Assembly (NCBI GenBank): GCA_944472155.2
Contig: OX235277.1
Coordinates: 24,934,804 to 24,998,803, forward strand
DNA length: 64,000 nt
Source: Trichobilharzia szidati
Lineage: Eukaryota; Platyhelminthes; Trematoda; Strigeidida; Schistosomatidae
Direction of reading: 5' to 3'
The notes beneath the pieces are model-generated. The model was not told where the DNA came from. It saw only the letters and a program-made list of their open reading frames with translations, and ran no database searches. The position numbers and the translations under genes were made by a program. Numbering within the stretch: position 1 is the first letter of the stretch; every line of letters begins with the position of its first letter. Shown piece by piece: positions 34,015 to 44,029 of this stretch.

Positions 34015-34915
34015 TGAAATGTGCCACAGAACAAACACACAAGACTCCGTGTCTACCATCTGCAATGGGGAGACAGGCATAAAATGGACTCACACAAGTA
34101 ACATGGAGGATCTGGATTTCGCCAATATGACATATTTCTGATGTACTACAAACACTGGAAGATATGCAAGTGAAAAGCAACAAGCTAACGATAGCAGAAT
34201 CATCAAAGATAGGACTTCAGGTGAACATAAAGATAATAGAGGTAGGTGATGAAGATTCCTGGTCAACAGCAACAGCGACAACAACAGAGAACAATCAGCA
34301 TAAATGGGAAAAATCTGAAAAAAGCAACCTCCTTTACTCACCTATCTACCTGGGAAGCGTCGTTTCAACTACAGGAGGACAGAACTGATGAGGATATCGA
34401 AGTGAGGTTCGGGAAAGCAAGGCAAGCTTTTATTACTCTCAAGTCTGTGTGCACATCAACAGCATTCAGAATGAAGAATAAGATCTGGATTTCCTACTCC
34501 AATGTGAAGTCCGTGCTACTATAAGGATCATAGACTTGGCACGTCACGAAGGCCATCAACAGCTGTCTTCACTCAACACTACTCAAGATCAGATGGCCGG
34601 CCAGAAAAGATCAGCAACAGGGATCCCTGGGGGTTAACCAACCCAGCAGGAATCAGTTTTGTAATAAATGTGCAGGAAGAAATGGATGTGGAGTGGCCAT
34701 ACTTTTCGAAAACAAACCATCAGGCCATTGCTCGAATGAGAAGTGGCGAGTTGGTCATCAGTGCGCGGGTGACATGGAAAAGGTGATGCGAAGAGGAGAT
34801 GAAAGCACGTTGTCAGACGTTGAGCCAGGTGAAAAAGTTGGCAGAGAACCGAACTCAATGGAGACGTGCGGCTGCAGCCTTAGGTTCCACTAGGAACTAA
34901 AAGAAACAATAATAA
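34015..34915 (+). mobile_element. RTE LINE, RT motif C to 3' end
   Basis: On +: NMEDLDFANMTYF replaces the FADD box of motif C, then LEDMQVKSNKLTIAES, an HLSTWEASFQLQEDRTDEDI block, KSVCTSTAFRMKNKIWI and a C-terminus ending at GGTTCCACTAGGAACTAAAA plus the ATAATAATAG tail. It starts within the intron 50 nt after exon 6. Several frameshifts. Confidence 0.75.
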
Positions 34916-35119
34916 TAGATCGTTTGGGTGGTAAGGTTATCAGAGGTGTAAGCGGTTTTATTCACCTCAAAGAGTCGAGTCAGTTGAAACCACCCGATTT
35001 CTGGCCAACTACTTAGGCTAATTAGTGGCAGCATAAATTATATTCCCTATTAGCAAATTGGTTAGCTATTCGCAGTGTACACAATTTGAGGGATGAAGTC
35101 TTCACAAGTATTGTTTTCC

Positions 35120-35190
35120 TTAGAGATAGTGGCACAGTGGCAGAATGCTCGCCAACCACACATGTGGTCCACTGTTCGATCCCCGGCGAT
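35120..35190 (+). repeat. SINE-B head (tRNA-like)
   Basis: GATAGTGGCACAGTGGCAGA with an A box, then CCACTGTTCGATCCCCGGCG with a B box; the same family as 9089-9317 and 14440-14536. Confidence 0.6.
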
Positions 35191-35199
35191 ATAATAAAG

Positions 35200-35640
35200 A
35201 CGAACTCCTCAGATAAAATTAAGATTAGTAGGTATACAGTGCATGGCTTTGAAAGCCATGTTAACATCAATTTTGTGTTCTGTACCCACGATATGAGATA
35301 TAATGGAAGTAATTATGGATTTTGTAGTAAGAATAAGATGTTTTCGGAACTCTTAATAATGTGGCTTGCCTTGGCTTTAGACTCATATCCTTATAGATGA
35401 ATTTCTTTGGGTAACCATTTTCACTTAGTAACTGCTAATGACAATTATTCTAGAATGTTATATATATAGTTGTAGGTAGTGGAGAGGAGTTTATCTAAAG
35501 AAATAATCTTTGCTACAGCCTTATTTTGTCTTCTAAGTGTCCAAATAGGAGTTTTAGCTGTACTGAAATTCCAGAGTTTTCTTTTAAAAGAAGCATGAAT
35601 AACTATTGATCCATCATTGAGTCTTCTCATAGAAGTACAT
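35200..35640. other. no recognised feature
   Basis: Intron DNA before exon 7 without a recognisable element. Confidence 0.4.
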
Positions 35641-35672
35641 TTATTTCATCCAATTGTTTCTGTTTTTAACAG

Positions 35673-35740
35673 GCAAAAAGAATCACTTTTGGAAACAAAG
35701 TTGACTAATCGATCCGACGTTACACAGAATAGCCAGTTAA
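35673..35740 (+). CDS. coiled-coil protein gene, exon 7
   Basis: Acceptor TCTGTTTTTAACAG, donor GTGAGT; 68 nt, takes one base and leaves one. Encodes QKESLLETKLTNRSDVTQNS QL (22 residues). Only this frame is open in phase with both neighbours. Confidence 0.8.
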
Positions 35741-35869
35741 GTGAGTAAACAGTTTGTTGATTTATTTCATTGGTTAAAATGAAGAGCAACCTTTATTGAC
35801 GGTAGATTCAAATGTTCTTGGACACTGTAAACCAGCTGTTGACATGTTTACTTATCTCTGATTAATTCA

Positions 35870-36390
35870 AGTATTGGTTTGTACGGATTTGATCGATTGG
35901 TTACTGGATTTCGTTATGACATGACATCGGTTAGAGAACCATTGAAAAACCACTAGGGAGCACTAGACAACTAGCTGTTTCAACAGGCTAGTTTGAAACT
36001 GACTCTTCAACAGTACGCACCCACTGCCAGCGTTCGAACTCAGGACACTCTGGTTACAAAGCGAGCTAGCTCGTAGACCATTAAGCCGCTGGGACATGAT
36101 CAAATGGCTAACCCGTGAATTCTAACTTCTGCCAATTCATTACATAGCGCGACCACTTCGCAGGAGTGGTAGAAGTTAGAATTCATGGGTCGGCCAATGG
36201 ATCATGTCCCAGTGGCTTGATGGTCTACCAGCTAGGTCACCTTGTAACCAAACCAGAAGGTCCTGAGTTTGAACATCCTAAGATGGGTGCGTATTGATGA
36301 AAAGTTCCAAACTAGGACGAAACACATGTCCAGCGGTCACAGGTTTTCCAATGGTTCTCTTACGGATGTCAGCTCAGTACGAAATACTGA
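35870..36390. repeat. SINE-A inverted pair (foldback)
   Basis: - arm 35870-36170, + arm 36170-36390, centre at about 36168 (CCACTTCGCAGGAGTGG). Around the centre the arms mirror each other as GAATTCTAACTTCTGCCAAT and AGAAGTTAGAATTC. Confidence 0.8.
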
Positions 36391-36499
36391 AACTTGTATA
36401 TGTTTTTTGTTACTAAAAATTATTTCATATCGAAACGTTTTTAGTCTATTTTGGTATAAATCTGGTGACCTTGGTTTATTATTTTTTTCAAAAATTATA

Positions 36500-37190
36500 T
36501 ATGTGGGTTCCTAATGGAAAATTGGGCTTCAACGAGACATCTTCGTTTCCCTCTGTTTTCAACAGGCTAGTTTAGCTGACTCCACAAATGTTCTTAAGCT
36601 TTCATTTCCTCCCAACACGATCTCTCACCTGCAAACTCATCGATCTCTTTCGCCTTCAAACTTCACTCCATGGTCTGTCTGACGGTTGATGTTACTCAAC
36701 GACCCATTAAGTGTATGTCGAATTCATCGACATTTTCTTCAACATAGTTCTTGGAAGATAGATTGTTGGTTGATTCATCGCTCGAGTTCCTTGTCGCATA
36801 TTCTTTCCAAATGACTATCCCATCTTCAGTACTGAGAAAGCGAAGACAACTATTGATGAATGTGTGCAGTGTTGTGGTCAAAAATTGTTTCGCCATGTCT
36901 TTGACCAGTATAGAAGAAGTGACTGACCTCAAATTGCAGTTATAGATCCAAATTTTATTATTAATGTTGAATGCAGTAGATTTGTACAGTGATTTCAGAA
37001 TAATGGTCAGTCTGGCCAAATGTGCTGATCCTTTAGTTGAAACAATGCTGCCTAAGCAACACAAGGAGATGACTACTCTCAAATTTCTACAGTCAATGCT
37101 GACTATTGTTTGCTGTTGCTGATCATGTTTCAACTTCACCTCTACCTTCTCTATGCTCACGTGAAGTCCTGTCTTCACTGCCTAAGACCA
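36500..37190 (-). mobile_element. RTE LINE, C-terminal fragment
   Basis: On -, 37178-36696 is a 160-codon frame with KTGLHVSIEKVEVKLK, LGSIVSTKGS, NINNKIWIYNCNLRS and TLHTFINSCLRFL; the 3' end is at 36500-36540. Truncated at 37190, where Penelope sequence begins. Confidence 0.75.
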
Positions 37191-37194
37191 GCAA

Positions 37195-38285
37195 TAAAAG
37201 TGATGAAAATAACAAAAATAATATAGAATTTAAAGACAATGTAACACTGCCGTATAAACAAGGGACGTCACAAGCAATACATAGAAGTCTCAGTGAGGTT
37301 AGAATCAAGGTGGCATTTAAACTAAACAACTCTCTCAGAGATAAACGTTTTCGCCGTGTAACGAGAGAAGGAAAGGGTCAAGCAGCAGATCGTTTATTGA
37401 CAAGATCAACGGATATTTATAGATTTTTATATACATTATTATTAGCGTTACTGTTAGCAGAAGAGCAACGTCTTCTGATTGGTTGTTTTCTTGCTGAAGG
37501 TTATTCTGTACTGCTTATGACCTTTTCTTAGAAAGTTTAGCCATATATCTGCGAATCGTATTTGCACACGTTAAGTCTGCTGTGATTGGTTGTTGAGTTC
37601 TTCAGGGTTAAGCTTTGTTCTTGTTTTTTCTCGTGACCCTGATTCGGGACGTAAAGGTTAAAGTAAATTGTTGTCTACAATTTTGGCTTACAGACAGCTC
37701 TCACTACAGTCTTGAGGACCCAATAGATCCATTTATGAAAAATAATATAATTTGCCAAATACTATGTAACGACTCTGAGTGAGGTCAATTACCTACGGTC
37801 AAACTAGCATAACGGAGTCAATTGGATTATTGAAACATAAAAATGTAGCTGCATGTAGAATGTTTGACACTAGTAAGTTAGATGACCTAGAAAAATGGTC
37901 AGCCACTGTATTGTGTTGCATTCACTTGTATATAATCCTCTCACAATTAAGTTAGAGAGGGTGAGAGTAATAAAAAGTAATGAAGTTAGTTGGAGACAGA
38001 GAGAGATTAATTACTGAAGCTTTATTTATTGATTCAACACTGCACACGTGCAATCGGAATGACGCAATGCTGCCTAAACTGAAGATGTGGAAAGCGACAA
38101 CAAACAGCAAAGGGAAGTTGGAGAGACAGAAAGAGATGTGACTAAACTGATATGATTATGCGTGGCAATAATTTATGCTCGAAACCTTGTCATGCAGTTG
38201 TTAAAACTGTATTATCACTGTGTGATATTTAAAATAAACTTACCTATTATAGAATCTCCTTCTACTACAGTGCCCAATTTCTGCA
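37195..38285 (+). mobile_element. Penelope-like element P2 split by an LTR
   Basis: On +, 37195-37356 encodes the linker (an N-rich run, then VTLPYKQGTSQAIHRSLSEV and KVAFKLNNSLRDK). The solo LTR 37357-37708 follows. The frame then continues as LEDPIDPFMKNNIICQILCN with decayed GIY-YIG, an ERLITEALFIDSTLHTCNRN block at about 38005-38065, and the terminal repeat with a hammerhead-like block at 38147-38197. Confidence 0.75.
37357..37708 (+). repeat. solo LTR-like repeat, copy 3 (nested in P2)
   Basis: TGTAACGAGAGAAGGAAAGG to CAGACAGCTCTCACTACA, 352 nt. It interrupts the P2 coding sequence between the linker and the endonuclease. Confidence 0.7.
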
Positions 38286-38289
38286 CTGA

Positions 38290-38875
38290 CATTATTCACT
38301 GCCTCTCCAGCCACTTTTTCTCACTTAATTTACTCTCCAGTCTTAAGTCCAAAATAATAAATATGGTTAGGCATGGGGATAACTGCCACACTCTGGAAAA
38401 TGAACTAAGTCGGTAAAGAAAAAATATCGAAAATATGGTGCTTTGGCTAAAATGTTCTTTAGACTTCTTATCTACGGCAGTTCTATCCGTCTGGAGTTTG
38501 CTAAACTTTTGTGTCTCGCCAACCTAATTCACCTTGACAGGAGACCAAGTGATAGCTGTTTTTTTCCAGAAATATGGACGCACACATAGGATACTTAGTG
38601 TTTTAAAGGCCGATCCGTTGAACATTCTGTCACTAAGCTGGGATTCATTGGGTTCTATCTCCATCTGGTTCAAGGCTAAATATTCATAGAGAGTCTAGAA
38701 AAAATTAGGACAAGACAACTCTCTAGCTTTTTATTGATTTCTCAGTACTCCTCTAACCTTTATCGGTTTACATAGCTAGAATTCCTTGTTCCTAACAAGC
38801 TCTAAAACATGAAGTATTGACCAATTGAATTACTTTTTAATTCAAAAGAGTTAGATTTAAGTGGGGACTTAACTA
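38290..38875. other. no recognised feature
   Basis: Intron DNA with no recognisable element or exon. Confidence 0.4.
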
Positions 38876-38879
38876 GTTT

Positions 38880-39230
38880 GAAGTTTGCTCACGTTTTAAT
38901 TTCAGTTAGAGAATCATTGAAAACCAGTTAGTGAGTACTGGACAGCTGTTTCGTCCTAGTCGGTGACCCATAGACATTACGCACCTACCTAGAGTCCAAG
39001 TGAGAAGTCGTGACCAGTAAGATTCACCCTAGTAGAAGTTGGCATTCATGGACTGGCCAATGAGTCGGGTCCTAGTGGTGGAGTAGTCTATGGGCTGGCC
39101 TTGTAATCGGAAGGTCCAGAACTGGAACCCCGGCGGTCAGGTACTGCTGATGACTCCCAAACTTGGACGAAACAGTTATCCAGTACTTCCTGGTTCACTT
39201 TTTCATCTATTAAGTTAGTGAAAATACTAA
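38880..39230. repeat. SINE-A inverted pair (short)
   Basis: - arm about 38895-39015 and + arm about 39015-39205. The + arm ends CTTGGACGAAACAGTTATCC AGTAC, the hammerhead-like 3' part. Confidence 0.65.
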
Positions 39231-39260
39231 ATGAAAACAATTTTTTACACCTTATTTCAG

Positions 39261-39289
39261 GTTGTTCAGACCAAGGATTACTATCAAAG
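39261..39289 (+). CDS. coiled-coil protein gene, exon 8 (29 nt)
   Basis: Acceptor ACACCTTATTTCAG, donor GTAAAA. Takes two bases (completing Ser) and encodes CSDQGLLSK, ending in phase 0. All three frames are open, so the support is the splice signals plus the exact phase fit with exons 7 and 9. Confidence 0.65.
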
Positions 39290-39299
39290 GTAAAAAAAC

Positions 39300-40065
39300 T
39301 AGTTTTTGAGAGTTCTTACTCTTTAATATGACACGTTTTAAATCAATTTTTCATATGTCTTTAATTCGATGTTGGATCACACTAGCACACACGCACACAC
39401 ACTAATGAAGGGTATTCATCAGAATCTAGGACTGGACAACTGCACTGATTATTTGTTTTCAATACAATTTTGACTTTCCCGTTGACTGAATGCACTGACG
39501 TTTTCGGCGTCTGTTGATATATTGGCTCCTTGGGCGAACTCTTTGACGATGTCTGATAATTAATTCTGAGTAATTTGGTGGACAGTGACGAGCAGTCAGA
39601 TCCACTTATAAAGGAAGGACCTTGAAGTCTCCTCAGTGACAAAAGCTACATTCACAAGCGCACTTCATTAGGGTTTGTCACGAGTTTCAGGCAACAAAGA
39701 TGCAATGGTGATCACTCTGAACTCGGTTCCAGGTAAGGATACCAATCCTAGTCATCATCCACCAAACTGCTTCAAAAGACGAGATTATTTTCTAAAAGAT
39801 CCTCAGCTTCGATAATAGAAAATAAAATCGCATTAGACACAGATATTAACTGAAGACCGTTGCGCAAGAGATGGTGTCTCTTATGGCCCAAATAGTCTAG
39901 TGGGGGGGGGAGTTCAACAATGGCGTCCCAGAAGTGAGAAAACTATAATGACCTTGAACGCTTGCTAGTCGTTGGCTAACGGTACCTGTCATAATCATAG
40001 CTGAAATATCAATGCAAATTTTACCCAGATTACTCTTTTAAGTACTGTTCAGACAATGTTTCAAT
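39300..40065. other. intron DNA with a 86-codon - strand open frame
   Basis: Bases 39382-39642 on - are open for 86 codons and rich in Ser/Lys/Pro. I see no domain and only weak possible splice signals. A CA repeat lies at 39386-39403 and a G-run at 39901-39912. Not called as a gene. Confidence 0.3.
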
Positions 40066-40070
40066 AGCTC

Positions 40071-40197
40071 GTTAGGGTTAGGATTAGGGTTTAGGTAAGT
40101 ATTGGGGTTGTGGTTAGGATCAGGGTCATAATTAAGATTAGGGTTAGTGTTAAGTTTACGGTTAGGGTCAGGATTAAGTTTAGTGTTATGCTGAGGG
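40071..40197 (+). repeat. degenerate interstitial telomere-type repeat
   Basis: Starts GTTAGGGTTAGGATTAGGGT and continues with variants such as GATTAGGGTTAGTGTTAAG and GGTTAGGGTCAGGATTAAG. TTAGGG is the telomere repeat of flatworms and most animals. The C-rich strand gives an open frame of Asn-Pro repeats, which is an artefact. Confidence 0.75.
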
Positions 40198-40213
40198 ATA
40201 GAATTAGAGTTGA

Positions 40214-40251
40214 TGTCATTTATTTTAATTTGCAAATTAAAATAAATGACA
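40214..40251. repeat. perfect 38-nt palindrome
   Basis: TGTCATTTATTTTAATTTG is followed immediately by its exact reverse complement, with no spacer, 17 nt after the telomere-type tract. Confidence 0.85.
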
Positions 40252-40479
40252 AAACAGTTTTATCGCCCTCATTTGTCATTGATGCGTTTGCATCCCTTGG
40301 GACGCTAATTGTTTAACTTTGCTCTAGTGATCAACGCTTTGGCGTCAGAAACGATGAGTATTGGGTTTGAATCTCAGTGGGAACAAACGCCAGTAATTCC
40401 ATGGAATGCTAAATACTCTTTAGACTGTTGAGAGTCTCTGTATTTTAAAGAAGTACAAAACCATTAGGCCCATAGTGTC

Positions 40480-41010
40480 ATGTTCAGCAGGAAATGTTTG
40501 GCATTATGAACTGATGTCTAATACTGTTTGTAATTGCTGATAGAAGTTTCCCTTCTTCTATACTGGGTCTGAGCTGTTCATAGAAACAAGGCATTGGATG
40601 GTTGTACATCTTCATTCTCTTGGATTGAATTTTCCTGTTATCTTGGAGAAAATTGATTCCCAATGTATAAGAGCTGTTAGTGTTTTTGGTGCCGTCATGA
40701 TGGTCACTGCTTCAGTGTGTTCTTAGTTGTCGTTTGGGTAACTGGAGTAGAACAGTGACTCTCCAGCTGACGATTTGTAAAGTCCACTTCCATTTCATCT
40801 ACTCTGACAGATACTGAGCACTTCTATGCCCATAAGTTCTCATTTTTCTTACAATTTGAAAACCCTTGCCAGTCATTTTATCTCAGCGATTCCAGTCACG
40901 TACTAATAGTGATTGGGTTGATTTTCTGGAGTCACTTTGTGCATCTGTAGTCAAACTTTTGGTGGTTTGTTGATACCTGTGTCTACATAGTACTGAGACA
41001 CAAATAAATG
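40480..41010 (-). mobile_element. RTE LINE, 5' region and endonuclease fragment
   Basis: - strand equivalent of 21320-21950: degraded endonuclease (complement of the IQSKRMKMYNHPM and EEGKLLSAI coding region) and 5' region with TGATTTTCTGGAGTCAC. Confidence 0.6.
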
Positions 41011-41489
41011 ATTTGTTTTACTGTACTTAGCATGAGTAATATTTAACTGTCATGTAAGTGAATGAGTTGTTACTATCTGCCTTTTAGCATTACACTGTCT
41101 TACTAGTTTGGTCTTCTTCCTTTATCAAGGAGAGGAGCAACATGTTAACTGAGCGTTTCAGACAGTCTACGGCTGGCCGACTGCAATTAATGTACTCAAT
41201 GATGATAAACGGAGAGTGCAGTGATCATCTGTTTTAGCAGTTTATTCTTGTAGATTAGTGAGTAGACTGACTGGCTTAGTAGTTACTGATTCGAATCCTA
41301 TAACGGTTCACATTTTCAAATGTTTGTGCAGAATAAGATGTAGTCGTCATTTATTTCGCTGGCTTCTCTTCATCTGTTTGCAGCCTGAACGTTATTTATG
41401 GATATGTACAGAGAAATTTTGACATATATGCAAGGGTTCCCATTTATCGAACAATACACTCTTCGGTAGAATCGAAGGTTGATAGATGG

Positions 41490-41705
41490 TCTTTCTACGT
41501 TAATTCTAATTGTGTCCACAAATTCATACGTATCTGCTATTTCAGTTACGTTAGGAGAAGAGAAAGAAGGGCATATCTCAAATTATCTGAACATGTACCA
41601 AAAAGCTTACGTTTCAAGGGAACAACTGCTTCCAACAATGCCATTGCCAGCCATCATGTTGATACGCGTCATTTAGTGGATTCCGAGAAATCTTTCAAAT
41701 CAACT
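41490..41705 (+). mobile_element. P3-type Penelope endonuclease scrap
   Basis: In one + frame: RLSEHVPKSLRFKGTTASNN then HHVDTRHLVDSEKSFKST, resembling the EHHPAWLRKGG...HLVDNDHPISI block at 7620-7690. Very short. Confidence 0.5.
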
Positions 41706-41764
41706 CACGAAAAATAATCTAGTGCTCATCATTGTTTACCAGCGATAGGATATAGTTACTTGAA

Positions 41765-42030
41765 GTTCTAGTAAGAGGTCTTAACACCGTTGGTCCACCA
41801 AGCATGGTGTGAAGACATACAGTCACTGATGACAGTGGCTAACAGTTACATTATAGTTCACGAATCGGCAGAAGTTAGAACTCATACGCCAGTAAGCTTA
41901 AGTTGTAACCTGGAAAACGTGATTTAGATCCCTGACGGGGTTATTAGTGTGTACTGGTTACTGAAGAGTTCCAAACAAGGACAAAACAGCTCCTCGGTTA
42001 TTGATGATTCCCTGAGTGCGGTTATTTCAT
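41765..42030 (+). repeat. SINE-A copy, decayed
   Basis: Full-length order kept (5' part, GAATCGGCAGAAGTTAGAAC, tRNA-like piece, TACTGAAGAGTTCCAAACAA with GGACAAAACAGC), ending near GATGATTCCCTGAGTGC. Confidence 0.65.
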
Positions 42031-42149
42031 CATCAATTTTTTTTAATCTCAGAGATTGGCAAATTTTCAAATTGTTGTGTTTATGTGAACAGATGTTTAA
42101 AGAATTGGTTGAACTATTTTCTTGATTTTATTATTTCCTTTGCTTAAAG

Positions 42150-42220
42150 CTAAATGATGAGAATAAAGAATTGAGAAGTATGATTTCTGAAATGAATTCC
42201 TATTGGGAGGAGAGACAAAA
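42150..42220 (+). CDS. coiled-coil protein gene, exon 9
   Basis: Acceptor CCTTTGCTTAAAG, donor GTAAGT; 71 nt, phase 0 in, two bases over. Encodes LNDENKELRSMISEMNSYWE and ERQ, a clear heptad pattern (L, L, M, M). Joins exon 8 (phase 0) and exon 10 (needs one base). Confidence 0.85.
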
Positions 42221-42289
42221 GTAAGTGAAATCAAACTGGGTGTTTCTATAATTTGTCCAAAATAAATTATGTAATAGGTAAAAAAGAGT

Positions 42290-42725
42290 AAGTAAGTGGT
42301 TGGTTAAGAAAAAGTTTTTACTAAAAAGTCATACAAAAATTTCAAAAAAAGCATTATTAACAAAGTAGTATAACATGGAATTATAACCAAGGTGAAAGGA
42401 GTTGGGAGGGTGGATGGAGAGGTTATTTGTGTGTACATTAAACAGGGTTTTGCATCCGGATCGTTAAGGCCTCTGCAGTGCAAAGTATACGGAAACTTAC
42501 TGTTTTCGAGAGGCATCTTCTGACGGTGTCGATGACTCTGAATGAATTCTCCTTACATTTTGAGTGTTCAGTGTTAGTGGTGCAATAGTTAAAGAATAGC
42601 GACCATCGTATGTGAATGCATCAATGGTCATTAAACTCAGACTACAGATTAAATAACAGGAGCTATTATTATTATTATTGCATCACTATGAACTCTGTGG
42701 ACGAAATGAGGTGTACATTTCATCC
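42290..42725. other. no recognised feature
   Basis: Intron DNA; a 70-codon - strand open frame at 42304-42516 has no domain or exon signals. Confidence 0.4.
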
Positions 42726-42729
42726 CGAT

Positions 42730-42910
42730 GTTGTTTTTTAATGCTGCTTGGATAATGGTTCGATAACACGTAAGGCTTAGTATTAGTATCATGGTTGAAG
42801 ACTAAATAGTTACAGTTAGGATAACCACTAGTGTTAGTGTAAGAGTTAACGCTGTTGTTACGGAGGTAGTGGTTAGAGTGTATTGCATTTATTGCAAGTA
42901 GTTTCCTAGT
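42730..42910 (+). repeat. diverged relative of the telomere-type block
   Basis: Follows the same order as 40030-40250: a CTGCTTGGATAATGGTTCGATA stretch split over 42741-42765, GGCTTAGTATTAGTATC, GTTAGGATAACC, and GTGTATTGCATTTATTGCAA in place of the palindrome. The hexamer unit is nearly lost. Confidence 0.45.
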
Positions 42911-43144
42911 AAACAAGCTGCATTTTAATGAAAAACACACTGATTTCTCTGAACAATCGGCTGAAGTTCAGCTATACGTGTGTATTACGTGTGGTCGTTA
43001 TCCTTTAACTTTGTTTATTTGGTCTGTTATAGCTAATTTGCATTATTCGTTGTTTGATTATTATATTTTAGCCGAAATGCTAGATTTAGGTTGACTCGTC
43101 AATTTCTGGTGTGGATACTTCCATGGTGTCTTGAAGATAGATAT

Positions 43145-43345
43145 GATATTATTTAACTGACAGTGACTAGCAGAGGAATTCAGGATGTGCATTTCATCAT
43201 ATATGGAAGTTCGTCAGCTAGATTTATATGCATCAGGACACAGTGAAATTGTCCCCACAAAGACTCGAGCCTAGTATCGAACGTTTCCCGTCTGGATAGG
43301 AACACTTACTGACAATGCAGATACATCCAACTTATGATATGTAGA
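43145..43345 (-). repeat. S-alpha (Sm-alpha-like) copy
   Basis: On - it includes a hammerhead-like order: TAGCTGACGAACTTCC, GATGAAATGCACATCCTG. Here CTGACGA is intact, but stem II no longer pairs well. Confidence 0.55.
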
Positions 43346-43499
43346 CGTCAGGACAATGTTATACAGTCGAGGAGGAAAGAGGAAAATAATAACAAAATTA
43401 GCTGAAACATCGAAAGAAGTATCAGTACTGTGAGAGAGCAGCCAGAATTGTAAAAGTAAGGCAGACCCCCAATAATCTGAAATCGTCTTGGAGAACTAC

Positions 43500-43532
43500 A
43501 CTACTACTACTACTACTACTACTACTACACAC
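43500..43532. repeat. (CTA)n microsatellite
   Basis: Eleven or so CTA units, then a degenerate continuation. Confidence 0.9.
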
Positions 43533-43879
43533 TACTACACTCAGTTAAAAGAAAAACACCCGGGTCTTCAACATTCATGTCAATTGGATACCTTTGTATG
43601 ACTCATCAAGAAAAGTATCTTTAAAACAGTCTGCTGGCTTTCATCAGTATCTGCCTTCTCTGACTTGATAGCAATGATCAGATAACTTGCCTGAAGGGAT
43701 GAACAACAAGGCGCTCTGGCAATAAACCATCCTTCAACCTAATGTGCAACAAATATGTAAGAAAGGAATCGGGATGAATGGAACACAGGCTGCGGAGACC
43801 GTTGAGTAGCACTATGTGCCGCGTCCACAGTCAAGTAGGGGCTGGGCGTCTGAGAGGTGATCATGTGACGCGCAGATAA

Positions 43880-44012
43880 GATTTCTTTGACAGTCATGTA
43901 GCCAGTCAAATACGACAGCAGAGAAGAAAGTAAAATGAAGATATCCTGTTGAAGCCCTATTTTCCAGCAGAAATATTACGGAACAATAAAATAATAATGA
44001 GAGATGATTATA
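43880..44012 (+). mobile_element. RTE LINE, 3' terminal fragment
   Basis: GTTGAAGCCCTATTTTCCAG followed by AACAATAAAATAATAATGAG, the usual RTE end. Confidence 0.65.
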
Positions 44013-44029
44013 TTATTGTTCCCTGGTGT

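Noticed and set aside
40038..40235. - strand frame of Asn-Pro repeats
   Set aside because: It is the translation of the degenerate telomere-type repeat.
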